DNA of 64,000 bases from Pegoplata infirma (lineage: Eukaryota; Arthropoda; Insecta; Diptera; Anthomyiidae), in assembly GCA_963921195.1 (NCBI GenBank), contig OY992539.1, positions 162,632,622 through 162,696,621 of the forward strand. The letters run 5' to 3'. Below are positions 22,109 to 33,689 of this stretch, piece after piece (position 1 is the stretch's first letter; each line of letters starts with the position of its first letter). A program made the position numbers and the translations under genes. The notes beneath the pieces are model-generated. The model made no database searches. It saw only the letters and a list, made by a program, of their open reading frames with translations, and was not told the origin of the DNA.

Positions 22109-22958
22109 ATACACACAGGGAAAAAATCATTTGGAACTCAGTTAAAACTCCTCAAATTTAGTTTCAGAATATAAGTTTTAGTTATAACTATTTAAATTTA
22201 GTTAACATGATTTAAAAAACAAATGTTGTACCAAATATCTGAAAAAATTACCAAAAAACAATCACATTTTCAAAAAATATTGGTTGCATCTATTAATTTG
22301 AAAAAAATATTACTTCAAAAACGTTCATAATAGCCCGAACTATTCATTAATATTTTGTTTTTGAATGCAATACATTTTTAATAACAAGCACAGAATATTC
22401 AGTTACAGCAACTGATACTTGGAGTAAATTGTTTTAAAATTTTGAAAAATTCAAAATACCTTTGAAATTTAAAATTTTAATGTAATACTATCTTCGAATT
22501 ATAAGTTTTGGTACATACAATCATTTTTTAATTTTTATTAAAGTTACTGCAACTAATTGTATGTTGCTTCTAAAAAAACTCTTTTAAATTATTAAAACGT
22601 CATAAAAAAATAATATATACTATAATTTTCTACCAAATATTTAAAAACAAATTTTATAAAGATACTAATTTAAAAAAATCAAAAAAATATGAATCAAAAA
22701 GAACAATATACCATGAAATGTAAGTATGTTAAAATCTGCGCAAAAAATACTATTTTAAATAATGATTGATTTTTTTTTTTGCAGAAAACGCTCTCCATCA
22801 AAAGTTCATTCGTGCGGATTTTCCTATTGATCTAAACAAAAGATGCATATCAACATTCCAAATAAGGTGGAAAATATAACTCTTTATTGAATATCTGTAT
22901 TAAGACCAAATTTGAGAGGTTAGATGTTTGAATTAAAAATTGTGTTGATGTTTTCAAA
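22109..22958. other. AT-rich left flank of the satellite array
   Basis: Starts ACACACAGGGAAAAAATC, which is loosely mirrored by TTTTCTGTGTGTAGGG at about 26790. The array may therefore sit inside a CACACAG-ended element spanning about 22111-26808. No gene. Confidence 0.35.
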
Positions 22959-22959
22959 T

Positions 22960-25900
22960 TTTCTATAGAAAAATATCACTGAATATCAGAATTTTTCCAT
23001 AGCGAAATGTCAGAGAATCTTAGTCTTTTTCTATAGGTAACATTCTAAGATTCTGAGACATTTTTCGAATTCTCAGATTCTACACCTTTTTTTATAAAAA
23101 AAATTTCTTAGAATAAGAGAATTCTTCTGTAGAAAAACTTGCTCAGAATCTGATAATTTTTCTGTAGGAAAAATTTCTCAGAATCTGAGACTTTTTATGT
23201 AGAAAAAATGTCTCAGAGAGACATTTCCAAAGGAAAAATATTTTTAGATCTGAGATAGAAAAAATTTCTCCTAATTTGAGAATTTTTTCTGCAGGAGAAA
23301 TGTCTCAGAATCTGAGATTTTTTTCTATAGGAAAATTGTATCAGAATCTGAGACTTTTTCCATAGGAAAAATGTCTGAAAATCTGGGGCTTTTTCTGTAG
23401 GAAAAATGTCTTAGAATCATAGACTTTTTCTATAGGAAAATTGTTTCAGAATCTGAGACTTTTTCCATATGATAAGTGTCTCAAAATCTGAAACTATTTG
23501 TATAGAAAAAAGGTCTCAGAATCTAAAAATTTTCTATCGAAAAAATGTCTCAGAATCTAAGACTTTTTCTATAGAAAAAAGGTTTTAAAATCTAAGACTT
23601 TTTCTATTGGAAAAATGTCTCAGAATCTGAGACTTTTTCTATTGGCAAAATGATTCAAAATCTGAAACTTTTTCTATAGGAAAAATATCTGAGGATTTGA
23701 GACATTTTCTATAGGAAAAATGTCTCAGAATCTGAGACTTTTTCTATAGGAAAAATGTTTCAGAATCTGAGACTTTTTCTATAGGAAAAATGTCTCAGAA
23801 TCTGATACTTTTTTGTAGGAAAAATGTTTCAGAATCTGAGACTTTTCAAAATTGTCTCAGAATCGGAGAGCTGTCTTCGAATATAATTGTAAGCCTTTTA
23901 CTATAGGAAAAATGTTTCAGAATCTGAGACTTTTTCTATAGGAATAATGTTTCAGAATCTGAGGCTTTTTCTATAGGCAAAATGTCTCAGAATCTGAGAC
24001 TTCTTCTATAGGAAAAAAGTCTCAGAATCTGAGACTTTTTCTTTAAGAAAAATATCTCAGAATCAAAGACTTTTTCTGTAGGAAAAATGTCTCAGAATCT
24101 GAGACTTTTTCAAATAAGAATCTGAGACTTTTTCTAAAGGAACAATGTCTCAGAATCTGAGACTTTTTCTGTAGGAAAAAATATTCCAGAATCTGAGAGT
24201 TTTTCTATAGAAAAAATGTCTCAGAATCTGAGACTTTTTTTTATAGGAAAAATGTCTCAGAATCTAAAACTTTTTCTATAGGAAAAATGTCTCAGAATCT
24301 GATACTTTTTCTATAGGAAAAATGTCTCAGAATCTGATACTTTTTCTATAGGAAAAATGTCTCAGAATCTGATGCTTTTTCTATAGGAAAAATGTCTGAG
24401 AATCTGAGACTTTTTCTATAGGAAAAATGTCTCAGAATCTGAGACTTTTTCTATAGGAAAAATGTCTCAGAATCTGAAACTTTTTCTATAGGAAAAATGT
24501 CTGAGAATCTGAGACTTTTTCTATAGGAAAAATGTCTAAGAATATGAGACTTTTCTATAGGAAAAATGTCTCAGAATCTGAGACTTTTTCTATAGGAAAA
24601 ATATCTCTGAATCTGAGACTTTTTCTATAGGAAAAATGTCTCAGAATCTGATACTTTTTCTATAGGAAAAATGTCTCAGAATCTGATACTTTTTCTATAG
24701 GAAAAATGTCTCAGAATCTGATGCTTTTTCTATAGGAAAAATGTCTGAGAATCTGAGACTTTTTCTATAGGAAAAATGTCTCAGAATCTGAGACTTTTTC
24801 TATAGGAAAAATGTCTCAGAATCTGAAACTTTTTCTATAGGAAAAATGTCTGAGAATCTGAGACTTTTTCTATAGGAAAAATGTCTAAGAATATGAGACT
24901 TTTCTATAGGAAAAATGTCTCAGAATCTGAGACTTTTTCTATAGGAAAAATATCTCTGAATCTGAGACTTTTTCTATAGGAAAAATGTCTCAGAATCTGA
25001 TACTTTTTCTATAGGAAAAATGTCTCAGAATCTGATACTTTTTCTATAGGAAAAATGTCTCAGAATCTGATGCTTTTTCTATAGGAAAAATGTCTGAGAA
25101 TCTGAGACTTTTTCTATAGGAAAAATGTCTCAGAATCTGAGACTTTTTCTATAGGAAAAATGTCTCAGAAGACTGAGACTTTTTCTATGTCTCAGAATCT
25201 GAGAATTTTTCTATAGAAAAAATGTCTCAGAATCTGAGAATTTTTCTATAGAAAAAATATCTCAGAATATGAGAATTTTTCTATAGAAAAAATTTTTCAG
25301 AATCTGAGAATTTTTCTATAGAAATATATCTCAGAGTCTGAGAATTTTTCTGTAGAAAAAATGCTTCAGAATAGAGAATTTTTTTATAGAAAAAATGTCG
25401 CAGAGTCTAAAATTTTTCCTATAGAAAAAATGTCTCAGAATCTGAGATTTTTTTCTATAAAAAAATGTCTCCGAATCTGAGAATTTTTCTAAAGAAAAAA
25501 TGCCTCAGAATCTAAGAATTTTTCTACAAAAAAAGTCTCAGAATCTGTGACTTTTTTTATAGAAAAAGTCTTATCTGAAGCTATGATTTATTTCCTTAAT
25601 AGAAAAAATTTCCCAGAATCTAAGAATTTTCTATAGAATAGTTTCTCAAATTCTTCCATATAATTTAAGACTTTTTTAATAGAAACTCTATAGACTTTTT
25701 CTATAGAAATAATTTCTTAGAATCCAAGACTTTTTCTAAAGAAAATTTGTCTTTGAATCAGAAACCTGATAAATTCTATTGAACAAATGTATCAGAATCT
25801 GAGACTTTTCCATAGAAAAAATGGCTTGGAATCTGAGACTTTTTCTTTAGAAAAAAATTCTTAGAATCTGAGACATTTTCTATAGAAAAAATGTGTAAGA

Positions 25901-26420
25901 ATCTGAGATTTTTTTATAAAAAAATGTCTTAGATTCTAAAACTTTTTCTTTAGAAAAAAGCTTCAGACTCTTAAAACTGTTCTTTAGAAAAAATCTCTCA
26001 GACCTTTTTTATAGAAAAAATCTTTCAGACTTTTTCTATAAAAAAATGTCTCAGACTCTGGAATTTTCTCCGTAGAAATAAAATTCTCACATTCTGATAC
26101 ATTTTTTTATAGAAAAATTCTCTGAATCTCAAACATTTTTTCTGTAAAACATTCTCAGATTCTAAGACATTTTTTCTATCGAAAAATTTTTAAATTCTGA
26201 GACATTTCTTTAGAAACATTCTTAGGTACTGAAACATTTTTTTTTGTAGAAGAAATCTCAGATTCTGCGACATTTTTACTATAGAAAATGTCTCATAAAT
26301 GTCTCTTCATACAAAAAGTATAAGATTCTAGGAAATTTTTTCTATAAAAAAGTCCCAGATTCTGATACATATTTTCTATAGAAAGTCTCAGAAGCTGAAC
26401 GTTTTTCTAAAATTCTGAGA
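22960..26420. repeat. 35-bp double-palindrome minisatellite array
   Basis: About 3.4 kb of tandem units, each about 35 bp: the palindrome CTCAGAATCTGAG, then CTTTTTCTATAGGAAAAATG, itself near-palindromic. Units are most uniform at about 23700-25200 and decay toward both edges, the usual pattern of unequal exchange. A 349-bp higher-order repeat lies inside. Related arrays occur at 4240, 33690 and 55990. Confidence 0.95.
24371..25068. repeat. Higher-order repeat, two copies of 349 bp
   Basis: A variant unit with GATGCTTTTTC occurs at 24371, 24720 and 25069, exactly 349 bp apart. The ordered variants between them (GAGAATCTG, AAGAATATGAGACTTTTC, ATCTCTGAATCTG, two GATAC units) repeat in the same order, and the two copies look identical base for base. 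A third copy starts and then diverges after about 100 bp. Confidence 0.9.
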
Positions 26421-26860
26421 TTTTTTTAACTGTTCTTAAAAATTGTTGTATTATTTAAATATCAACTTATGTATGTATATATTCTTTAAAAATTAACTTA
26501 TTTAATAAATATATTACAAAAAAGAACTATTTTTGTCTTTTTATTTTACGGTTAAAGGAGCCCATTAATAAAATATTTTAGTTGTGATGCTATAATATCA
26601 GTCATAACAACCATTTTTGTCTTATAATTTTTCGTTGCTTCAACAGATATATTCAGTTGCTCGTAATGAAATTCGATAAATATGCCATTCGATTGAAATG
26701 AAATTATTAGTAATCACAACTGATAAAAGTGATAGTTGGCTGGACTACAAAAATTTGGTTGGTTCTAAATTTGGTTGACACAACGAAACCGTTTTCTGTG
26801 TGTAGGGAGCTCTGGTTAGAACTAACATAACAGAGGAGTGATCTGATGACAGATCTGTGC
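26421..26860. other. Right flank of the array; no gene seen
   Basis: AT-rich sequence ending in GTGTGTAGGGAGCTCTGG. A short TTAGGTTAGG at about 26870 is too short to be a telomeric repeat. Confidence 0.35.
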
Positions 26861-26879
26861 AGGAGTAGGTTAGGTTAGG

Positions 26880-27490
26880 TTTAAAGTGGCTGCTTACGTT
26901 TTATATCAGAACACATGGACTCTGAGGTCCATTGTAATACCACGGGACTGCATTAGGGTTCTATACTGGTCCCTGTCGTAAAACCAATTTAGGCTTCTTA
27001 TAAAACTCCAAAGATATTGAATTTTGACATCTGACAAATCAAAAAGATCCTGTAGCTCCCTAGATTCCATTGAAGCAAGTCACGGGCCAGAAATAGCTGG
27101 GAATTGGAAGATAAAGTGTTCGATGCAACTCCGGAAAAAGTCATTTGACGGCACATATAACCGCTCTGCGTGCTTCACTATAAAACAGTGTCCGGTAATT
27201 ACAGCAACCACCGTCGAAATTCTCGTCTTGGAAGCGATATCAGCTCTCATGTGCGCTTCTGATTAAGAGAAGGCCAGATCTGTCGTATTGTTTCACACAT
27301 CCATCCATTTGAACATCACTGATTAGTCTTCGTTCCGTAATAAAGCCGTAAATTTTGCTTGCTAAATTCCAGAGGAATACCAACACATTCCAATTCTGTT
27401 GGAACCTATAAGTTAGTTCCCAATCTTGCAAGCTCATCGGCTTTGCAATTCCCTGGAATGTCTCTGTGCCTTGAGATCCAAATGATTAAA
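26880..27490 (-). pseudogene. Non-LTR retrotransposon 3' remnant: RNase H tail plus C-terminal domain
   Basis: On the minus strand, 27486-27421 reads IIWISRHRDIPGNCKADELA, the classic end of the RNase H domain of I-superfamily non-LTR elements. The same broken frame set continues with CETIRQIWPSLNQKRT, then STVVAVITGHCFIVKHAERL and DFFRSC, and near its end DLSDVKIQYLWSFIRSLNWF, matching the usual domain order after RNase H. Several stops and frame changes show it is dead. A plus-strand 80-codon frame here is only its shadow. A second copy of this clade is at 48030-49300. Confidence 0.85.
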
Positions 27491-27888
27491 TGATTAAATT
27501 AAACTTGTTTTATACGTTTTTTATTTATAATTAAGAAAGCAAAATTTAATTGCTCTAATATAACAATTCCTATTTTTGGACGCAGTTTACATGAATTGAC
27601 TACACTATGCTTTGTGGCGAAAGATAAACAGTCAAGGGATTTGAATTTCGTTAATAAACGCGCATTCATTGTGCATTTACCGTGTCTGTTGATTTTTTTT
27701 CTTTTGTAATACTAAAAATTTAATCAACTGTTATGGATTTGTCACCCTCATTTTATGGCGTTTGATGTATTATTCGGTTCATTTGACCGACAGGTCTTGA
27801 CAAATAAAATACTTTTGTCAAAGACAAATATGTAAACAAACAAACACATCCACACTTTCAACACATCAGCATCATCAAATGAAGAAAA
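27491..27888. other. Unrecognised sequence, no repeat match in the window
   Basis: Comparatively mixed base composition. A minus-strand 72-codon frame (27748-27966) overlaps the start of a mini-me copy and shows no known motif. Confidence 0.35.
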
Positions 27889-27889
27889 A

Positions 27890-28508
27890 ACAAGTAAAAA
27901 AGTTAAATTCGGCCTTGCCGAATGTAGTGATACCCTCCACAATTTCAAAAAGATTATTGCAAACAACTTTATTTAAAAGGAAATTAATTTAAAAAAAAAA
28001 AAAAATTGAAAAAAAAATTTTGGTAAAAAAAAAAATCCGCGATTTTTTTCTTTTTTTGTCAAAAAATATGTTCGTACTTGTTTAAATACCATTTGGTGTT
28101 CAATTATGTTCACATATGTCAACCAGAAGCCGAATTAAAGCATTTTGTATTTTTAGGTTATGTTGAATGTACTGAAATTTTTGAGGTGTGCTTACATTTT
28201 CGTTCATAACTTTTGAACCGCTTAACCGATATCGCTGAAATGCAATACCAAACTTCTCGGGAGAACTTTCAATGTATATGTTAAGTTTCAGTCATCTCTG
28301 TGCAATATTTTGTCCGCGAGAGCATTTTCAACAGACAGACAGACGGACAGACGGACAGACGGACAGACGGACATCGCTAGAATGTCTTAAAATCGATCGG
28401 GCATCATGAATATATATACTTTATGGGGTCCCAGACCGATATTTCGATGAGTTACAAACGGAATGACAAACTTATATATACCCTCTATCACTAAGTGGAG
28501 GGTATAAA
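27890..28508 (-). mobile_element. mini-me/DINE-like element, copy 2 (reverse)
   Basis: In reverse orientation it ends with a perfect hairpin ATTCGGCCTTGCCGAAT and ACTTGT (ACAAGT at 27890 on the plus strand). The (GACA/GACG)n tract is at 28331-28371, followed by AAAATCGATCGG, CTTTATGGGGTCCCAGACC and the terminal CCTCTATCACTAAGTGGAGG. It is the most compact full copy here, about 620 bp. Confidence 0.85.
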
Positions 28509-29022
28509 AAACAGAAAAACGGGTAAAAGTATCCCTTATTTAAGCAAAGGATAACACAAAGTGAACGCATGATAAACACAAACAGCCAACTGTCACTGAA
28601 TCTACCCACAATTATTGTGGTCACAATGAAATCTTTTGGTTTTTCATCTGAGCAATGAAATTAATTACTGAACATCGCATCGTCAATTGCAGAAAAATAT
28701 TTTCTCAAGATCAAAAGCCGACTTATTTCTAATAGTTGTAAACAATTTTTGTTAAATAAATAAAATATTTTTGCATAACTCCTTTATACCTTTAAACTTG
28801 TTTTAAATATTTTTGTTGCCAACATTTGGGTGCAAATTCTACACGTATCTTAACCTTTTCCAATTTTATGATTTTTAAGCAATGTAATTGATTAAAAATT
28901 TCAATTTTCTATGTCAAAATGTTATTATTCCGCTCTGGTTGTAACATAAATGGAAAATGTTACTGTGCGCAACTGGACGAATGATTAGTGTGGCTCTTAA
29001 AAAAGAATGATAAATTTGTTTA
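28509..29022. other. No gene seen
   Basis: AT-rich, without a repeat that I can match inside the window. Confidence 0.3.
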
Positions 29023-29029
29023 TATAAAA

Positions 29030-30094
29030 CATTCCACACCAAATGTTCAGCAAAAAAAAAGTTATGTCGTGTCAATATGAAATCAATTGCAGAAACACAA
29101 ATACAATTTGAGTTTTTTCAAAAAGTGGGCTTTGTAGGCATGGTCAAATATTGAAAATATTAGTATTTTTTGCCTGAGTATCTTTATTTCAATGTTTATG
29201 TAAAATTAATGAAACACAGTAAAGTCTTTAAATTAAAATTTTTTTATAGATTTTTGTATGTGGTCAAATCTTGAAAATATCAGCATTTTTTGGCTGAGTC
29301 TTTTTATTTCAATATTTATGCAAATTAAATGAAACACATTAAGGTTTTTAAAATAAAAGTTTTTTTTTTATAGATTTTTGTATGGGCTATCGATTAAAAA
29401 AATAAAAATTGGAAAATTTTCAAAAGAAGTTCTGAATTTTTCAAATTTGAACTTAAACTTTATTTATCAAAAAAAATGCCGCAATTTTTGTTTTACGCAC
29501 ACTCATGAAAGAAGATATTTTATATTGCTCACGCTCATGCACGCATACTTGGGTAAAAAAAATAAGTCACGGTCACGATGTTCACATGAGCGTTAGTAAA
29601 ATAAAATATCGAGCGTAAATATATTATTTTTTTTGGAAACAAGGCAAAATACATCTCTGACAATTGCGGAACAGATAGAAAAGCACTTTACTTCTATTTA
29701 AAAAATTAAAAAAAAAAAAATGCGGCACGTTCTTTGATAAATAAATTATAAGTTTAAATTTGAAAAATTCAGCACTTTTACTGAAAATTTTTCAATTTTA
29801 ATTTTTTTAATCGATAGCCCATACAAAAATCTATAAAAAAACTTTTATTTTAAAAACCTTTATGTGTTTCATTTAATTTGCATAAATATTGAAATAAAAA
29901 GACTCACAACAGCCAAAAAATGCTGATATTTTCAAGATTTGACCACACCTACAAGGCCCACTTTTTGAAAAAACTTAAATTTTATTTTTGTTATTTAATA
30001 GTACCATAGGAACGAATACTTTGCAAATGATATCCCATTGAAACCACTATGGTTTTTCTGTCTTGGAACAGTTGGTGTTGAATGCCTAATATGT
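29030..30094. mobile_element. CATTCCACACC foldback family, copy 3
   Basis: The left end ACATTCCACACCAAATGTTC and the right end GTTGGTGTTGAATGCC match the 1413 family. Inner arms (GGGCTATCGATTAAAAAAAT at about 29384 and its complement at about 29807) are inverted. The left arm carries an extra direct duplication of the GGTCAAATATTGAAAATAT block (29142 and 29262). A TCACG-rich tract (about 29495-29640) interrupts the centre. Confidence 0.65.
29495..29645. repeat. TCACG-rich tract between foldback arms
   Basis: Motifs GCTCACGCTCATGCACGC and GTCACGGTCACGATG resemble the interior of the 13254-13508 MITE, and the tract ends near ACATCTCTGA, close to that MITE's terminal phrase. Probably a degraded insertion of the same family. 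Confidence 0.45.
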
Positions 30095-30098
30095 ACAT

Positions 30099-30996
30099 TA
30101 GACCGGGTCGAAAAAAAAGTTCCCATTGTGCGGGCTTAATTTTAAAGCTTACCTCGAAAAAGTTCCATAACCAAAATATAAGATTTTTAGGTCGCGATTT
30201 GGTACCGCCGAAATCGTTATTTGTTCATAACTTTGTCATTTGATGTCCGATCGTTTTAAAAAAAATTTGTTTGAAAGTCCTCCGCGAGTACTAAATTTGA
30301 CCCATATCTGGTTTTGACCTCTGAGCTCATCTTCGTGTCATAAGTGTTAGTTTCTCAGCTTTCTACCCACCTAAATGATTTTTATTTTTCCATTAAATTA
30401 TAGCAATAAAAAATTCATGAAATTCTTCCCTTAGAAGTACCCTCTTAAATTAATTAACAAAAAAGTTACATTCAATTTTAAATTTCCATAGAAAAAGATT
30501 TAAAACACTTGTATTTAAATACAAACTAAAAAAATTAAATATAGTTTAAAGGCATAATAACAAGTGTTTTTTCTAATTTTCTTTATATTGTATATGAAAA
30601 TCTTAAATCAAATGTAACTTTTTTGTTAATAAATTTAACTGGATACTTCCAAGGGAAGAATTTCATGAATTTTTTAGTGCTATAATTTAATGGAAAATAA
30701 AAATCATTTAAGTGGGTAGAAAGATGAGAAACTAACAATCATAACAAGAAGATGACCTCTGAGGTTAAAACCAGATATGAGTCAACTTTAGTACTCGCTG
30801 AGGACTTTCTAACAATTTTTTTTTTTAAACGATCGGACATCAACTGACAAAGCTATGAACAAAAAACGATTTCGGCGGTACCAAATCGCGACCTAAAAAT
30901 CTAATATTTTAGCTATGGAACTTTTTCGAGGTAAGCTTTAAAATTAAGCCCGCACAATGGGAACTTTTTTTTCTCCTTTATGGTCGACCCAGTCTA
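30099..30996. mobile_element. hAT-like foldback MITE, TSD ATGTACAT
   Basis: TAGACCGGGTCG and the mirrored CGACCCAGTCTA are flanked by perfect ATGTACAT (30091-30098 and 30997-31004). Arms of about 400 bp are inverted (TTTAGGTCGCGATTTGGTAC at 30188 and its complement at 30876). The centre is near 30550. Noncoding. It inserted at the right terminus of the preceding CATTCCACACC element. Confidence 0.85.
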
Positions 30997-31009
30997 ATGT
31001 ACATTCGAA

Positions 31010-31690
31010 ATTTTCTGAAACACATTTTTTTCCAAATTTAAGAAGATTTTATTTATATTTATAATAAGCATAATTTTAGTCCCAAATATGCTATAAAATT
31101 TTAGTTAATTAAAAAAATAAATTAGAAAATAATAAATTTTTAATTAAAATATTACTAAATAAGAATTTTATTTTTTTAAAAGGGGCCAAAGGTTGATTTC
31201 AAAGAAAAAAGAAAATCGGTATTAAATGGGAGGTTATCCTAATAAAGAAAGTAGATTTAACACAAGTTATGTTAATTCATAATGGGGAACACGAAAGTGC
31301 CCTCGAACTGGAATAAACTCTATTTCATTGCACATTTAAAATGTCGAATAAATACAATTTTTTTTAGTAAGATTTTCTTTTTTCTCTTTACACTTAAATA
31401 TTATTTGAGTATCAAAGGGAATCCTGTTAATTGCGGCCATCCACAATGATTCTAAATAATAATTACAACCCTAATATGTATACATCCATCCAATCGTTAT
31501 GAACACGTGCATTGGGGAGTATTACTCAATAAATTTTACTATAATTACATTTATTTTCAAATGAATTTTTCATTTAAGTGTCCTTAATATTTTGTTTTGA
31601 AATTAAATTACACGCTCAATGTACTTTCAGAAAAGAAGACTCTGATGCCAAATATTATACAAATGTTAAGAAACTATCCAATAGGTCAGA
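31010..31690. other. AT-rich stretch, no gene seen
   Basis: No matched repeat or convincing frame. Confidence 0.3.
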
Positions 31691-31694
31691 ATTA

Positions 31695-31810
31695 GAAATG
31701 GACACGTTATTGGATTTTGACTCACGCTAGCTCACGCAAACAATAATAACTCACTAATCACTCACATACATTTTTTTCAACTTACGCTTACTCACGTGCT
31801 TAGCGCTTTT
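31695..31810. repeat. TCACG-rich tract
   Basis: ACTCACGCTAGCTCACGC, ACTCACATAC and TTACTCACGTGC occur in about 100 bp. Same motif family as 13254-13508, without identifiable ends. Confidence 0.45.
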
Positions 31811-32029
31811 TATGGCTCTACTGTTACATATTATTTCGTTGGCGCAAAATTTTAGGGCTGGATTTTTGTAAAATGGATCTGTAAATTCGTTTATGAAAAT
31901 TTTCTATTTTTTTTTTATATAAAAAATATTCGATTTTTTTTGACAGTTTAAATATTGACCCAATTGTAAGTCGTTTTTTAATTCAAACCCGATTTTTTAA
32001 AAAAGAGCTAAAATGAAAATTAAATATAA

Positions 32030-32440
32030 AAATTTTTCTTTAGAAATTTTTTTTTAAAATCTGATAATTTTCTTATGAAACTCATAACCTTAGAATTTTA
32101 ATATAGAAATTTTCTTAGAACCCCAGAGTTTGAAATTTTGTATAGAAAGTTGTTTTCATGTTTCTGATGCATAATTTTCATTAAATAAACCCAATGTAAT
32201 GTGTTTTCGATGCACATTTTACAGGTATTTCGATATAAATGACTTTTTAATAACGAATTTATCAAAATCAAGAGTTTTTATAAAAAAATATTAAAAACTT
32301 TTCTTCAAAGACCAAAATATTTGCAATACTAAAAAACTTATGTTTGTTACTTGTATTATGTGTTAAAGTGAATTGGTTTTTTTTTAATTTTTCAATCCCA
32401 AAGATACGCCCCCCCCCCACCCCCTGAATACGTCCATGGG
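32030..32440. repeat. Very decayed satellite-like block ending at a poly-C tract
   Basis: TTTAGAAATTTTT, ATCTGATAATTTTC and CTTAGAATTTT phrases resemble the 35-bp family. The block ends near a C homopolymer (about 32409-32424), as the other satellite-bearing transposons do. Confidence 0.35.
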
Positions 32441-32539
32441 GTTAAAATTTTGCCCAAAAAAAAAAAATTGTTCCCATACAAATCAAAATTTTTTTTTAGA
32501 CTTTTTTTTTATTATTATTTTACTTGATAAGCTTATTAC

Positions 32540-33024
32540 CCAGCAAAAATTGTCATTTCTAGTAATGGGTTTTGTAATCCGAAACAGATGTTAATAAGTA
32601 GTTACTTATTGAATGAAACACTAATTATTTTAACAAGGGCGTGAGACAAAAATAACTAGTGAAGAGTATGGAGATAAATAAGTAGTTACTGCCTCGGATT
32701 ACAAATAAGGAGTAAAAACCCATTACCAATAAGATGTAAAATAATTAGTTAATTAAAACTTTTAAAATTTAACTTGTTTTTACTAAAACTTAAAAATTGT
32801 GTAATTTTTATTAAGTTTTTAAGTACTTTTTAAGTTAATTAAATTGTAATGGTTAAAAACTGCAAGTGCAAGGAGATATTATTACTTAGAAGTGCTTTTA
32901 TAACATATTACTGAAAAGTAGTTACTTTTGGGCTGAAAATAATGTTAATGGTAATGTGTACTCATTATAAATAATGTACTTGGTAATGATTACTTTTCAC
33001 AACTCATTACCATGTTTTTGCTGG
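32540..33024. mobile_element. CCAGCAAAAA-ended MITE, copy 1
   Basis: The ends CCAGCAAAAA and TTTTTGCTGG are inverted. The interior has TAGTTACTTATT and TAATGGGT-type repeats on both sides. A similar CCCAGCAAAAC element lies at 38356-39029. Flanks TTAC and TTAA are only suggestive of a TTAA-type target. Confidence 0.5.
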
Positions 33025-33689
33025 TTAACGACTAAAAATTTCATTTTGGTTGGAAAAACCCTTCCGCTTCAAAATTGATTTCGAAAAAACAAATTTAGGG
33101 ATATAATTTTTTTGTGGATATGTAAGGGCCCTAAGCTTTTTTTCTAAATATATATAACCAGTAGATATATTTTTGATCAGGAATCGTATTTAAGACATTC
33201 TAGCGATGTTGAAATGACGATCACAAACCAAATATTAAACAGATACAGTGGCGGGTACAGCTTTTGAGTCAGGGGGGGGGGGGGGAGTAATTTTTTTTAC
33301 TTCGATTTAAAAAAAATTATCATCAATTCACTTTTGTCGGACAAGTAAAAACAGGGATACTTTTTTTGCAAAAAAAGTACTGGGAAAGCAATAATTATAA
33401 AATTTTGCAGTTTTTACTGAACAACTGCAGCCGATTTTTCAACAACAGATCGACAAAAATGCATTTAAAGTTTACAAATGACACATCTATACTCCTAATT
33501 GTTAAATCTGGGCTTCTTTAAATAATTACAGTGAAAAGCTTTTACTATCGAAAAATGAGAACACAAAAAAAGTTTTAAATTCAAACCATCCTTAAAAGGA
33601 GCTCTGTTTTTCATGATCATATTTCCTTTTAGATATATTTTTTTTAATTAGTTTTAAAAGAAAATTTTACATTTGTCGTATAAAAAAGT

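Noticed and set aside
22960..26420. CRISPR-like array of palindromic repeats
   Set aside because: There are no unique spacers between repeats; units are contiguous and the sequence is clearly eukaryotic.
26866..26880. TTAGGTTAGG as insect telomere repeat
   Set aside because: Only about two units, and it lies beside a retrotransposon tail.
27024..27266. 80-codon plus-strand frame
   Set aside because: It is the antisense shadow of the RNase H-type pseudogene on the minus strand.
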